Both the position numbers and the translations under genes were made by a program. Of a stretch of DNA of 64,000 nucleotides, positions 34,991-42,932 are shown one piece after another (within the stretch, counting starts at the first letter, position 1; each line of letters starts with the position of its first letter). The stretch is from assembly GCF_038396845.1 (NCBI RefSeq), contig NZ_CP151587.1:124001-188000 (forward strand), in the 5' to 3' direction. The notes under the pieces are model-generated. The model had not been told where the DNA came from. It searched no databases and saw nothing but the letters and a program-made list of their open reading frames with translations. Source of the stretch: Gymnodinialimonas sp. 57CJ19. GTDB taxonomy: Bacteria > Pseudomonadota > Alphaproteobacteria > Rhodobacterales > Rhodobacteraceae.

Positions 34991-35014
34991 GGCAATTATA
35001 TACTTGAGAAAGCA
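34991..35014 (+). repeat. left terminal inverted repeat of the IS element
   Basis: It begins GGCAATTATATACTTG and matches the reverse complement of the right end with one mismatch in 24 bases. Confidence 0.95.
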
Positions 35015-35017
35015 AAG

Positions 35018-35818
35018 CTAATGGCGAACTTCTTTGATGAACGCTTTTTGCGTGCTTTTAAGAACATCAATGACAGTATTTTGCATGTCGACCAGAAATG
35101 GGACAATGTGCGTGCCAGGCAATATTTCGGATTTGCCGAAGGTTATTTCCACGGATGCTTTGGGATTGGAATAGTCTTCGATATGAGCGTTTGCGGGGAT
35201 TCTAAACACAGATTCTTGGCCTGGTTGGAGCAGTCTGTAGTTGTCTCGCGAGATGGTGGTTCCAGAGGTCGAACCGTGAGCGACGAAATTTGGTTCGGGG
35301 GCAAACAGGATTACGGTCGTAACGATCAAGTTCCTGTGTTTGTTGATTCTATCGAGCTGATTCAAAATCCAAAGGGCGTGTCCCTTCCCGGATTGTGTCG
35401 CGTCTATTTCGTTGAGAAAGAACGGGGTCAATGCTTCGAGACCCGCTTTTTCCAATCCGCCTTTAATGGTACTACTAAGCCCGGTCCGGTTGTTCGAAAT
35501 GGGGAAGTAAGCATGTTGGGGGTTGGCACCAACGAACTCGAAAATGGCGCTAACCGCGAAATCAAGCGCGGCCCTTTGATTTCTGATGATATCGCCTACG
35601 TTGAGAGAGAGAGGGAAGTCAAACGGCTTTGCCATCATCTTGACTTCGCGAAACTCGTGCCGAAGATCTGGTTCAGAGATGATGGCGGAAAGCCCGTCGT
35701 TGACATAACTATTGAGGATGGCGTCAAGGTTGTAGATGTTTTTAAGGGCCCAATGAGCCTTTAGACCGGCGTCACGAAAAGGTGGAGTGATTGTGGCTGA
35801 ATCGTCGTTCGAAGACAT
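35018..35818 (-). CDS. IS passenger protein of unknown function, possibly HEPN-like
   Basis: This protein (266 residues from ATG 35818, AGAGG eight bases upstream) lies wholly inside the IS. It contains GDIIRNQRAALDFAVSAIF near residue 75-95, then FPISNN and LWILNQLDRINKHRNLIV near 150. This spacing (GDxxxNxRxALD ... FPI ... LWxLxxLDxxxKHRxL) recalls a widespread family of uncharacterised helical proteins, and the KHR segment is reminiscent of HEPN-type RNase-like domains. That link is an inference. Codon use is AT-rich compared with neighbours. It reaches to within four bases of the left inverted repeat. A defence or self-maintenance role is possible but unproven. Confidence 0.7.
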   Translation of the reverse strand: MSSNDDSATITPPFRDAGLKAHWALKNIYNLDAILNSYVNDGLSAIISEPDLRHEFREVKMMAKPFDFPLSLNVGDIIRNQRAALDFAVSAIFEFVGANPQHAYFPISNNRTGLSSTIKGGLEKAGLEALTPFFLNEIDATQSGKGHALWILNQLDRINKHRNLIVTTVILFAPEPNFVAHGSTSGTTISRDNYRLLQPGQESVFRIPANAHIEDYSNPKASVEITFGKSEILPGTHIVPFLVDMQNTVIDVLKSTQKAFIKEVRH

Positions 35819-35948
35819 AGTGAAAAACCTCTTGGCAATGAAACCGAAGCCCCACAGTGGGGACTCCGATCTATCCAAGAGTCAATCTGATGAGGACCAG
35901 TCGTCCAGCAAGCGGCCTACCAAGTCGCGGAACTCAGACGAAGACTGA
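35793..35948 (+). CDS. possible 51-residue hydrophilic protein inside the IS
   Basis: A GTG at 35793 with GGAG five bases upstream opens a 51-codon frame. It starts VAESSFEDIVKNLLAMKPKP and ends in a Ser/Asp/Lys-rich tail (KRPTKSRNSDED). The amphipathic start and charged tail look like a small regulator or antitoxin. It overlaps the 5' end of the passenger gene (26 bases, opposite strand) and the 3' end of the transposase gene (15 bases). No family is assigned; it could be chance. Confidence 0.45.
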   Translation: MAESSFEDIVKNLLAMKPKPHSGDSDLSKSQSDEDQSSSKRPTKSRNSDED

Positions 35949-36851
35949 GTTAGTCCGCCGATAGGTCAGGCGCTTGCCTTCTGCACCCTTGATAATCAGG
36001 GCGGCGCGGGCGGTGTCGTCAATGCCGTTGGCAGTGCGGTTGGAGTAACGGAAGGCGAACTCAGCGGCGTAGCGGTGCAGGTGTTGCTTGTCGCAATGCT
36101 GATAGACGCCCTTCATGCCGCGCTTGAAGATGGAGAAGTAGCCTTCCACGGTGTTTGTGGTCACATCACCACGCACATACTCGTCAGCGCCATGGTTGAC
36201 GGACTCATGCTTGGAGAAGTGCTGGTCGAGATTGTCATACTGGATCGCTGTGTCGGTGTGGATGATGGCTTCCTTGGCGATGTGTGCTTCTAGGATCGGC
36301 ATTAGCGTCTTGATCTTGAGATCGTCCACAACAACGCTTTTGGCGCGGCCAGTGGAGCGGTCTACCAGCGTCAGAACTTTCATTTTGTGACCGACGCCAC
36401 GGCGCACAGGCTTACCCGGTTCGCGGCCAATGAAGGTCTCGTCAACTTCAACAACTCCACCACCCGCGCCGAAATCCGAATTGGTGTTGTCGGTCATGGC
36501 TTCGCGGATGCGATGCCACATGAACCACGCAGTCTTATAGGTGACGCCGATGGAACGGTGCAGTTGATGGGCAGAAAAGCCCTTCTTTGAAGATGCCATC
36601 AGGTGCGTTGCCAGCATCCACTTATTCAGCGCAACCTTAGAGCGCTCAAATACTGTTCCAACAGTGACAGTGAATTGCTTGCGGCAATCGCCGCATTGAA
36701 ACAAGCCGGGGCGGTGCTTTGCGCCCTCAAGGCGCTTGCACTTGTCAGTGCCGCCACAATGAGGACAGAAGACACCATCAGCCCAACGCTGCGCTTCCAT
36801 ATAGGCGCGAGCAGCGTCCTTGTCGGTGAAGATGGGGTCGGTGAGGTTCAT
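35934..36851 (-). CDS. IS1595-family (ISXO2-like) transposase
   Basis: This 305-residue transposase has an N-terminal zinc ribbon (Cys29, Cys32, Cys53, Cys56 in FCPHCGG and FQCGDCRKQF), a helix-turn-helix region and an ISXO2-type catalytic domain. Probable acidic residues are Asp137 (VEVDETFIG), Asp200 (IIHTDTAIQYD) and Glu236 (TNTVEGYFS). AAGGAG eight bases before the ATG gives a good start. The frame is intact, so the element may still move. Confidence 0.95.
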   Translation of the reverse strand: MNLTDPIFTDKDAARAYMEAQRWADGVFCPHCGGTDKCKRLEGAKHRPGLFQCGDCRKQFTVTVGTVFERSKVALNKWMLATHLMASSKKGFSAHQLHRSIGVTYKTAWFMWHRIREAMTDNTNSDFGAGGGVVEVDETFIGREPGKPVRRGVGHKMKVLTLVDRSTGRAKSVVVDDLKIKTLMPILEAHIAKEAIIHTDTAIQYDNLDQHFSKHESVNHGADEYVRGDVTTNTVEGYFSIFKRGMKGVYQHCDKQHLHRYAAEFAFRYSNRTANGIDDTARAALIIKGAEGKRLTYRRTNSVFV

Positions 36852-36888
36852 GGCTTAACTCCTTGAACCTTATATAGCATCCGCTATC

Positions 36889-36912
36889 TGCTTTCTCAAG
36901 TATATAATCGCC
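36889..36912 (-). repeat. right terminal inverted repeat of the IS element
   Basis: TGCTTTCTCAAGTATA and the following bases to CC at 36912 mirror the left end; the only mismatch is at the fourth base from the outer edge. Confidence 0.95.
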
Positions 36913-36920
36913 AAATCAAT
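36913..36920. repeat. right target-site duplication of the IS element
   Basis: AAATCAAT directly follows the right inverted repeat and equals the eight bases before the left one. Confidence 0.95.
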
Positions 36921-37053
36921 TGCCTGCGCATGATGGTCCTGAAGCAAAGCGCAAAGTCAGCTATCTGGCAATTGAATTTGTCCTTGCCGATATCGCGCTC
37001 GCCCTTCGGTTGAAGCTTTGAAATAGCACCCCATAGACTCCGCCCTCTCGTAT

Positions 37054-37072
37054 TGGTAAACATTTCTTACCA
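37054..37072. promoter_or_regulatory. inverted repeat just upstream of lldD, possible operator
   Basis: TGGTAA (37054-37059) and TTACCA (37067-37072) are perfect arms with a 7-base spacer, 16 bases before the lldD ATG. GGT/ACC palindromes are typical of lactate-responsive GntR regulators, but the spacer is longer than in known LldR boxes. Confidence 0.4.
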
Positions 37073-37088
37073 CATCGCGGAGAGCCCC

Positions 37089-38252
37089 ATGGCCGACATC
37101 ACCGAAATCGAAGACCTCAAGCGCATCTACAAACGGCGCGTGCCGAAGATGTTCTACGATTACGCCGAAAGCGGCAGCTGGACGGAACAGACATTCCGCG
37201 AGAATTCCTCGGACTTTGACCTGATCCGCCTGCGCCAACGCATCGCGCGGGACATGACCGGGCGCTCCACCGCGTCCGAGATGTTGGGCCAGCACGTCTC
37301 CATGCCCGTAGCACTCGCGCCTGTGGGCCTGACGGGGATGCAGTCCGCCGACGGAGAGATCAAAGCCGCCCGCGCAGCGGAACGTTTCGGGGTCCCGTTT
37401 TGCCTGTCCACCATGTCGATCTGCTCGATCGAGGACGTGGCCGAACACACCAACAAACCGTTCTGGTTCCAAGTCTACACTCTCAAGGACGACGACTTCA
37501 TGAAGCGCCTGTTTGCGCGGGCCAAGGCGGCGGGCTGCACCACGCTGGTGATTACCGTCGACCTGCAAATCATGGGCCAGCGTCACAAGGACATCAAGAA
37601 CGGCCTCTCCGCCCCGCCCAAACTGACGCCGAAATCCATTGCCAACATGATGACCAAGGTCCCTTGGGGGCTGGAGATGCTGGGGACGAAACGGCGCTTT
37701 TTCGGCAACATCGTGGGCCATGCCAAGGGGGTGACGGACCCCTCGTCACTGTCCTCCTGGACGGCCGAGGCCTTTGACCATGCGCTCGACTGGGACCGCA
37801 TCCGCGAGTTGCGCTCGTGGTGGGATGGCCCGGTGGTGCTGAAGGGCATTCTGGACGCCGACGATGCCCGCAAAGCGGTCGAGGTCGGGGCCGATGCCAT
37901 CACTGTTTCCAACCACGGCGGGCGGCAGTTGGATGGCGCGTTGTCGTCGATCCGCATGTTGCCGCAGATCATGGATGCGGTGGGCGACAAGATCGAGGTG
38001 CACCTCGATAGCGGCATCCGCTCGGGGCAGGACGTGCTGAAAGCGCTGGCGCTGGGGGCCAAGGGCACCATGATCGGGCGCGCGTTTGTCTATGGCTTGG
38101 GCGCGCGCGGCGAACAGGGCGTCATGGAAGCGCTCGAGGTCATCCGAAAGGAACTCGACACCACCATGGGCCTATGTGGAGAGCGTTCCGTCCACGATCT
38201 GGGCCGCCAGAACGTGCTGGTCCCGAAGGGCTTTCAAGGCGAATGGGAATGA
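37089..38252 (+). CDS. lldD: FMN-dependent alpha-hydroxy-acid (L-lactate) dehydrogenase
   Basis: This 387-residue flavoenzyme of the LldD/glycolate-oxidase family begins MADITEIEDLKRIYKRRVPKMFYDYAESG. It carries the FMN and substrate motifs PVALAPVGLTGMQ, ITVDLQIMGQRHKD, LKGI and the catalytic His in VSNHGGRQLDG, then DSGIRSGQDVLKALALGAKGTMIGRAF. It should oxidise L-lactate or a similar 2-hydroxy acid to the oxo acid and pass electrons to the respiratory chain. GGAGAG six bases before 37089 supports this start rather than 37053. Its 3' end overlaps the convergent MFS gene by 19 bases. Confidence 0.9.
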   Translation: MADITEIEDLKRIYKRRVPKMFYDYAESGSWTEQTFRENSSDFDLIRLRQRIARDMTGRSTASEMLGQHVSMPVALAPVGLTGMQSADGEIKAARAAERFGVPFCLSTMSICSIEDVAEHTNKPFWFQVYTLKDDDFMKRLFARAKAAGCTTLVITVDLQIMGQRHKDIKNGLSAPPKLTPKSIANMMTKVPWGLEMLGTKRRFFGNIVGHAKGVTDPSSLSSWTAEAFDHALDWDRIRELRSWWDGPVVLKGILDADDARKAVEVGADAITVSNHGGRQLDGALSSIRMLPQIMDAVGDKIEVHLDSGIRSGQDVLKALALGAKGTMIGRAFVYGLGARGEQGVMEALEVIRKELDTTMGLCGERSVHDLGRQNVLVPKGFQGEWE

Positions 38253-39379
38253 CGCCCGCGTAGATATACGGCGAGGAGCGGAGCGAGGAGCGCCACCGCC
38301 GCGACAGCGGCGAACGCCCACCGCAAGCCCACAGCGCCCGAGATGAAGCCCATCAACGAGGGCGCAAGAACGAAGCCCAGAAAGCCGATCACAGCGGCGC
38401 GGGCCACGGCAGCGGTCCGATGTTCGGGCCGCACCATCCGCCCCACAATGGCAAGGCCAACGGGCCCCACGGCTGCAATCCCCAAACCCATCGCGCCAAA
38501 GCCCACATAGGCCATCAGGGGCGACAGGGCGGCTGCCGCAATCACCGCGCCGACCATCGCCATGCCGGTGCCGATGACGATTATCGCGTGCTCGCTGAAC
38601 CGCTCGGTCAGGGCTTGCCCCGAGAACCTGCCTACCGCCATCGTCAGGCCCAGAACCGCCGGGCCAAACGCGCCCTCTGCCGCGCGCCCGCCCAGGGTGC
38701 GCTCAATATGCAGGGCCGACCAGGCCTCTACCGTGGCTTCCACGAAGAAAGCGACCAGCACGATCGCCCCGCACAAAACGACGGTGCCCCAGGGAAAGCG
38801 GTTGGCGCGGCGGGCGGCGTCATCCACCTGCTCGGCATCCATCCGCAAGGGCAAAGCCATCACCGCGATGGCAACCGCCACCACGGCGAAGATCTGCTCC
38901 GGGGTGGACCCCGCCTCTCGGGCCAGCCCCGTCAAGATGGCCGAAATCGCGTAGGCGACCGAGAACATGGCGTGGTTGGCGTTCATCAGACTGCGCCCGT
39001 GACGCGCCTCCAACTCGGACACGCGGGCGTTCATCACCACGTCCAGCAGACCCGAACAAAACCCCGCCAACACCATCGCCACAAAAAACGCGATGGGCGC
39101 GCTGGCCCATGCCGGGCCAAGGGCCGCCACGGCAAAAATGCACCCCGCCGCGGGCATCGCCCAAGGGCCCAACCATCGGTCAAACAAGGGTGCCAGCCAC
39201 ATCGTGGCGACCAAGCCAAAGGACGTCCCCAACAAGATCACACCGAACTGGGTGTCATCGGCCCCGATCCCCTCTTTCAGCACCGGAACCTGTGCGGCAA
39301 AACTGCCCCAGAACACCCCCACAATCATGAAGGCAACCAAAGGGCGACGCGATAGCGATAGGGCGGACAGAACTGACAT
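38234..39379 (-). CDS. MFS transporter
   Basis: This protein (381 residues from ATG 39379) has twelve hydrophobic segments. The first is RRPLVAFMIVGVFWGSFAAQVPVLKEGIG and is followed by the substrate-translocation pattern GVILLGTSFGLVATMWLAPLFDRWLG. The general layout resembles YbjJ-like or fucose-permease-like carriers. Substrate is unknown. The frame continues to a GTG at 39442, and no site gives a clear ribosome-binding sequence, so the start is uncertain. Confidence 0.85.
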   Translation of the reverse strand: MSVLSALSLSRRPLVAFMIVGVFWGSFAAQVPVLKEGIGADDTQFGVILLGTSFGLVATMWLAPLFDRWLGPWAMPAAGCIFAVAALGPAWASAPIAFFVAMVLAGFCSGLLDVVMNARVSELEARHGRSLMNANHAMFSVAYAISAILTGLAREAGSTPEQIFAVVAVAIAVMALPLRMDAEQVDDAARRANRFPWGTVVLCGAIVLVAFFVEATVEAWSALHIERTLGGRAAEGAFGPAVLGLTMAVGRFSGQALTERFSEHAIIVIGTGMAMVGAVIAAAALSPLMAYVGFGAMGLGIAAVGPVGLAIVGRMVRPEHRTAAVARAAVIGFLGFVLAPSLMGFISGAVGLRWAFAAVAAVALLAPLLAVYLRGRHSHSP

Positions 39380-39515
39380 GGACGCAACCGCTGTCACGGC
39401 CCAGCGCCGGACGCAATAGGGGCTTTCCAAAAGCGCCCACACCCCCTATACGCGCGGACTTACGAACCCAGAGCCGACACCCTTGGAGGCGGCTCATAAC
39501 TCTAGGAGAATTCCA

Positions 39516-40169
39516 ATGGCTGGTGAGATTCCTGATCTTATCGCTGAGGCACGGACGGGGACAGGCAAGGGGGCCGCTCGTCAAGCACGCCGTGATGGCA
39601 ACGTGCCCGGTATCGTTTATGGTGGCGGTACAGACCCGCTCGCGATCAACATCCCCTTCAACGTGCTGTTCAAGCGCTTGAAAGATGGTCGCTTCCTTTC
39701 GACCCTGTTCAACCTGAAGGTTGAGGGCCAGGAAGACGTCCGCGTGATCTGCCGCAACGTCCAGCGTGATGTTGTCAAAGACCTGCCCACGCACGTTGAC
39801 TTCATGCGCCTCAAGCGCACCTCGAAGGTGACGCTGTTTATCCCTGTTGAAGTTGTTGGCGAAGAAGAATGCCCCGGCCTCAAGAAGGGTGGCGTGTTGA
39901 CCATGGTTCGCCCCGAGGTTGAACTGCGTGTGACTGCTGGCGATATCCCAGATGCGATCACCATCGACCTCTCCGGTCTGGAAATCGGCGACACCGTCAC
40001 GATCTCCTCCGTGGATCTGCCCTCCGGCGCGAAAGCGACCATCGACCGCGACTTCGTGATCGCCAACCTGACAGCGCCTTCCGGCCTCGTCAGCGCCGAG
40101 AGCGAAGCCGACCACGATGACACGCCGCCAGCCGACGAAGTGCCCGCGATCGAAGTCAACGAAGACTGA
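39516..40169 (+). CDS. rplY: 50S ribosomal protein L25 (CTC/TL5 type)
   Basis: This 217-residue bL25 has the N-terminal 5S-rRNA-binding domain ([27 protein letters not shown]) and the longer C-terminal CTC domain ([21 protein letters not shown] to VSAESE) common in alphaproteobacteria. AGGAGA eight bases before the ATG fixes the start. It is followed by a strong terminator. pth lies about 1.3 kb downstream on the same strand, split from it by a reverse-oriented methyltransferase gene. Confidence 0.97.
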   Translation: MAGEIPDLIAEARTGTGKGAARQARRDGNVPGIVYGGGTDPLAINIPFNVLFKRLKDGRFLSTLFNLKVEGQEDVRVICRNVQRDVVKDLPTHVDFMRLKRTSKVTLFIPVEVVGEEECPGLKKGGVLTMVRPEVELRVTAGDIPDAITIDLSGLEIGDTVTISSVDLPSGAKATIDRDFVIANLTAPSGLVSAESEADHDDTPPADEVPAIEVNED

Positions 40170-40191
40170 GCGCCAGCCTCGCCGAAGATTT

Positions 40192-40225
40192 AACGCCGTC
40201 CGGGATGCCGGGCGGCGTTTTTTTT
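40192..40225 (+). terminator. rho-independent terminator of rplY
   Basis: A 12-bp stem (AACGCCGTCCGG, 40192-40203; CCGGGCGGCGTT, 40208-40219, one G-T pair) with a GATG loop is followed directly by a run of T. Confidence 0.92.
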
Positions 40226-40590
40226 GTCATAGATCCAGCGCAGACTCGGGGCAGGCAATGCAGATAACGCGTCGGAAAAACCTGGGAACGGCTCTGAGCC
40301 TTTTTGGGGTCGGGATCATGGCTGAACGTCCGGACGCGCGAACGCGGCCCCGCTGTTCCGACCAACGGCGCAGGCAATCGCGCCATCCCCAACGCCGAGG
40401 CGTGCCCCGCAATCCGCGACAGGGCACAAAACCAGAAAACCCGCGACATCCACACCAACGACGCGGGCCACGGATACTACTCAAGGCCGATCACGCGCGC
40501 CCGCTATATACGCGCCCGTTCCTTCATCTTGGCAAATACAACTCAATCCCACGGCAAGCCCCGAACACGCAGCTTCATTACGGCAGCGCC
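40226..40590. other. gene-poor stretch between rplY and the FkbM-type gene
   Basis: About 365 bases. Several frames are open on both strands, including a long plus-strand one that continues through the antisense of the next gene, but all read as Arg/Pro/His-rich translations with no known motif. I see no RNA gene or hairpin beyond the rplY terminator. Confidence 0.5.
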
Positions 40591-41304
40591 TCAGCTCCCC
40601 TCGCCCCAGACCTTCCGGAACCCAAGGATCTTACCCCGCGACGTGACCGGATCATACGTCATGTCCATGGCGCTCATCCGGTCGATGATCTTCTTGATGA
40701 CCGCCGCCTCATATTGCCTGGGATGGATCTCCATCACGCAAAACCTCAGCGGGCACTTCCAAGGCCTGTCAAAATAGCCAGCCTCAGCCCCCTCCACGTC
40801 CATCAACACCACATGGGGGCGATGGGCCCGGATCAGCTCGTGAAACCCGATCAGCGGCACCTCCACCTGCCGCCCGCCCTTGGCCCCAAGCCGCGATCCG
40901 GTGAACCCTCCGGCAATGTGGAAATGCGCCGTCGCGCCGTCCTCGGCATGGCCCACAACTGCCCCATGCATCAGGCTTACCTCCTCCACACCATTGCGAA
41001 CATGGTTGGCGCGGATCACCGGCAACAGGTCCGGGTTTGCCTCCACCGACAAGACGTTTTCCGGCTCGGTCTTCTTGGCGGCCAAGGTGCCGATATAGCC
41101 CAGCCCCGCCCCCAATTCGAGCACCCGAAACCCGGGCCGCACACAGCGATCAACCGAGCGTGCCTCGTCGCCCTCATAGGTGCCATCGGCCAGTTTCTCG
41201 ATAATCGCCTCAGTGGCCAATCCCTCCGGCAGGCCAAGATCCACCCCGTTCAGGCGATAAACAGCATCCGCTTGGGCGTTATGGGGTAGGGTCATCTCTG
41301 TCAT
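40591..41304 (-). CDS. FkbM-family methyltransferase
   Basis: This protein (237 residues from ATG 41304) has a class I SAM-binding core: VLELGAGLGYIGTLAA as motif I, VLSVEANPDLLPVIRANHVRNG and HVVLMDVEGAEAGYF. The last resembles the D-EG-E motif of FkbM methyltransferases, which methylate hydroxyls of small molecules or sugars. The frame extends to 41475, but the extra N-terminus is unlike the family. It is divergent from pth. Substrate is unknown. Confidence 0.85.
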   Translation of the reverse strand: MTEMTLPHNAQADAVYRLNGVDLGLPEGLATEAIIEKLADGTYEGDEARSVDRCVRPGFRVLELGAGLGYIGTLAAKKTEPENVLSVEANPDLLPVIRANHVRNGVEEVSLMHGAVVGHAEDGATAHFHIAGGFTGSRLGAKGGRQVEVPLIGFHELIRAHRPHVVLMDVEGAEAGYFDRPWKCPLRFCVMEIHPRQYEAAVIKKIIDRMSAMDMTYDPVTSRGKILGFRKVWGEGS

Positions 41305-41501
41305 ACTCTGCGCGCTAACCGGGGATTCAGGCAGTAATAGGGCGCGACAGGCCCCGTGAACAGGCCCGCGAAACCCCGGGTGCACTGCCGCCACACCCAG
41401 CGGCAGCGCATGCCGCGCCTCCAACTTGCCCGCCATGCCCCTTGCCTTGGCAATTCCGCCCCCAGCCCATATCAACTGAGCACCATCATATGAGGCCAGT
41501 C

Positions 41502-42191
41502 ATGCAACTTTGGGTCGGTCTGGGAAATCCGGGCGCGAAATACGCGGGCAACCGCCACAATATCGGCTGGATGGCCGTGGACCGGATCGCCGAGGATCAC
41601 GGCTTTGCCCCTTGGCGCAGCAAGTTTCAGGGCAAAGTGACCGAGGGCGTCATTGGCGGCGAGAAAGTGCTGCTGCTCAAGCCCGAAACCTTCATGAACC
41701 TCTCGGGTCAGTCGGTCGGCGAGGCGATGCGGTTCTACAAACTCGACAGCACCGATGTCACCGTTTGGCATGATGAGTTGGACCTCGCCCCCGCCAAAGT
41801 CCGCGTCAAGGCGGGCGGTGGCCACGCGGGTCACAACGGGCTGCGCTCGATCCACCAGCATATCGGCCCGCATTACGATCGCGTGCGGCTTGGCGTGGGG
41901 CATCCCGGCCACAAAGACCGCGTGGCGGGCTATGTGCTTAGTGACTTCGCCAAGGCGGATGCTGACTGGCTGGATGACGTGCTCCGTGGCCTTTCCGACG
42001 GCGCGCCGCAGCTGGCCAAAGGCGATGGCGGCAAGTTCCTGAACGCAGTCGCCCTGCGCACCGCCCCGCCCCGGTCGTCCACTTCAAAACCCAAGGCGCC
42101 AAACCGCCGCGAGGAAGCCGCACCCGCGGCTGAGGAGCCGTCTGAAGACACGCGCAGCGCCCTGCAAAAACTGGCCGACAAGTTCCGCTAA
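41502..42191 (+). CDS. pth: peptidyl-tRNA hydrolase
   Basis: This 229-residue enzyme frees tRNA from peptidyl-tRNA dropped by ribosomes. Catalytic residues are Asn9 (GLGNPG), His19 (GNRHNIG) and Asp in WHDELDL near 93. KPETFMNLSG and GGGHAGHNGLRSI are family motifs. GAGG six bases before ATG 41502 supports the start. The C-terminal 40 residues form a charged, Pro/Ala/Glu-rich tail longer than in E. coli Pth. Confidence 0.97.
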   Translation: MQLWVGLGNPGAKYAGNRHNIGWMAVDRIAEDHGFAPWRSKFQGKVTEGVIGGEKVLLLKPETFMNLSGQSVGEAMRFYKLDSTDVTVWHDELDLAPAKVRVKAGGGHAGHNGLRSIHQHIGPHYDRVRLGVGHPGHKDRVAGYVLSDFAKADADWLDDVLRGLSDGAPQLAKGDGGKFLNAVALRTAPPRSSTSKPKAPNRREEAAPAAEEPSEDTRSALQKLADKFR

Positions 42192-42208
42192 CCCCAAAGG
42201 ACGCCGCC

Positions 42209-42586
42209 ATGGCCTTGCCCAAAGACCCTTCCCTGAACGTCTACGGCGACGCCCTCGCCCCCTGCTCGACCGAGCCGTTGACAGGTTACTTCCGCAACGG
42301 CGCCTGTGACACCTGCGCCCAAGACACTGGCTCTCATACCGTCTGCGCCGTCATGACCGCTGAATTCCTGGCCTATTCCAAATATGTCGGAAACGACCTC
42401 TCAACCCCGCGCCCCGAATACGGGTTCGCGGGCCTCAAACCCGGCGACGGCTGGTGCCTCTGCGCCAGCCGTTGGATGCAGGCTGCCGAGGAACATGCCG
42501 CGCCCTTGGTCAACCTCTCGGCCACCCATAAGCGCGCGCTGGAGATTATCCCTCTGGAGTTGCTGGAGGCGAACGCCGCCCCCTAA
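42209..42586 (+). CDS. DUF2237 family protein
   Basis: This 125-residue cytoplasmic protein has the characteristic pattern NVYGDALAPCSTEPLTGYFRNGACDTC, GSHTVCAVMTAEFLAYSK, GNDLSTPRPEYGFAGLKPGD and WCLCASRW, with several conserved Cys residues. The function of DUF2237 is unknown. It lies 17 bases after pth, probably in the same transcript. Its 3' end overlaps a convergent membrane-protein gene by 41 bases. Confidence 0.92.
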   Translation: MALPKDPSLNVYGDALAPCSTEPLTGYFRNGACDTCAQDTGSHTVCAVMTAEFLAYSKYVGNDLSTPRPEYGFAGLKPGDGWCLCASRWMQAAEEHAAPLVNLSATHKRALEIIPLELLEANAAP

Positions 42587-42932
42587 AGGACCGCTGCCAC
42601 AGCCCCCAAAGTGCCGCCGTGAACAGTACCGACGCCAACAGCGCCGTCTCTCCCGGCGTTGTCAGGCCAAGCACAATGCTTGCAACAACTATCGCCAGAA
42701 CAACGGCCAGCACCAGCGCCACGATCCATTTCGGAACCACCGCGCCCGCCCGCCGTAACATCGCCGCGCCGCAGGCGCTGCCTGAAATCAGAAACACGGG
42801 CACAGCGAATGCTGCCTGCATCAAGGCGTCAGGGGGCAGCAGAAAAGCGGCCGCAACAAGGCTGACGATAAAACACCCCATCACCGCCAAGCCCGCGAGC
42901 AACACCCAGACAACCGCCTTAGGGGTGGTCAC
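42546..42932 (-). CDS. small four-helix membrane protein, unknown function
   Basis: This protein (128 residues) starts at a GTG that overlaps the trpB stop (GTGA, 42929-42932), so translation is coupled to trpB. It has four hydrophobic helices ([73 protein letters not shown]) and a basic tail. No family is recognised. A longer frame opening at 43001 would lie inside trpB and is not preferred. Confidence 0.7.
   Translation of the reverse strand: MTTPKAVVWVLLAGLAVMGCFIVSLVAAAFLLPPDALMQAAFAVPVFLISGSACGAAMLRRAGAVVPKWIVALVLAVVLAIVVASIVLGLTTPGETALLASVLFTAALWGLWQRSFRGRRSPPATPEG

Larger units (their letters stand above)
34991..36912. mobile_element. complete IS1595-family (ISXO2-like) insertion sequence with passenger genes
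   Basis: The 1,922-bp element is bounded by 24-bp inverted repeats (34991-35014 and 36889-36912) differing at one base, with core TATACTTGAGAAAGCA, and flanked by the 8-bp duplication AAATCAAT. It encodes an ISXO2-type transposase (35934-36851), a passenger protein (35018-35818) and perhaps a 51-residue product (35793-35948). The passenger section is clearly AT-richer than the chromosome, a sign of foreign origin. It sits between the divergent 199-residue protein gene and lldD. Intact ends, intact transposase and a perfect duplication point to a recent insertion. Confidence 0.95.

Noticed and set aside
40117..41289. Plus-strand open frame of 390 codons starting inside rplY
   Set aside because: It crosses the rplY terminator and runs antisense through the FkbM-type methyltransferase gene; no motif is seen.
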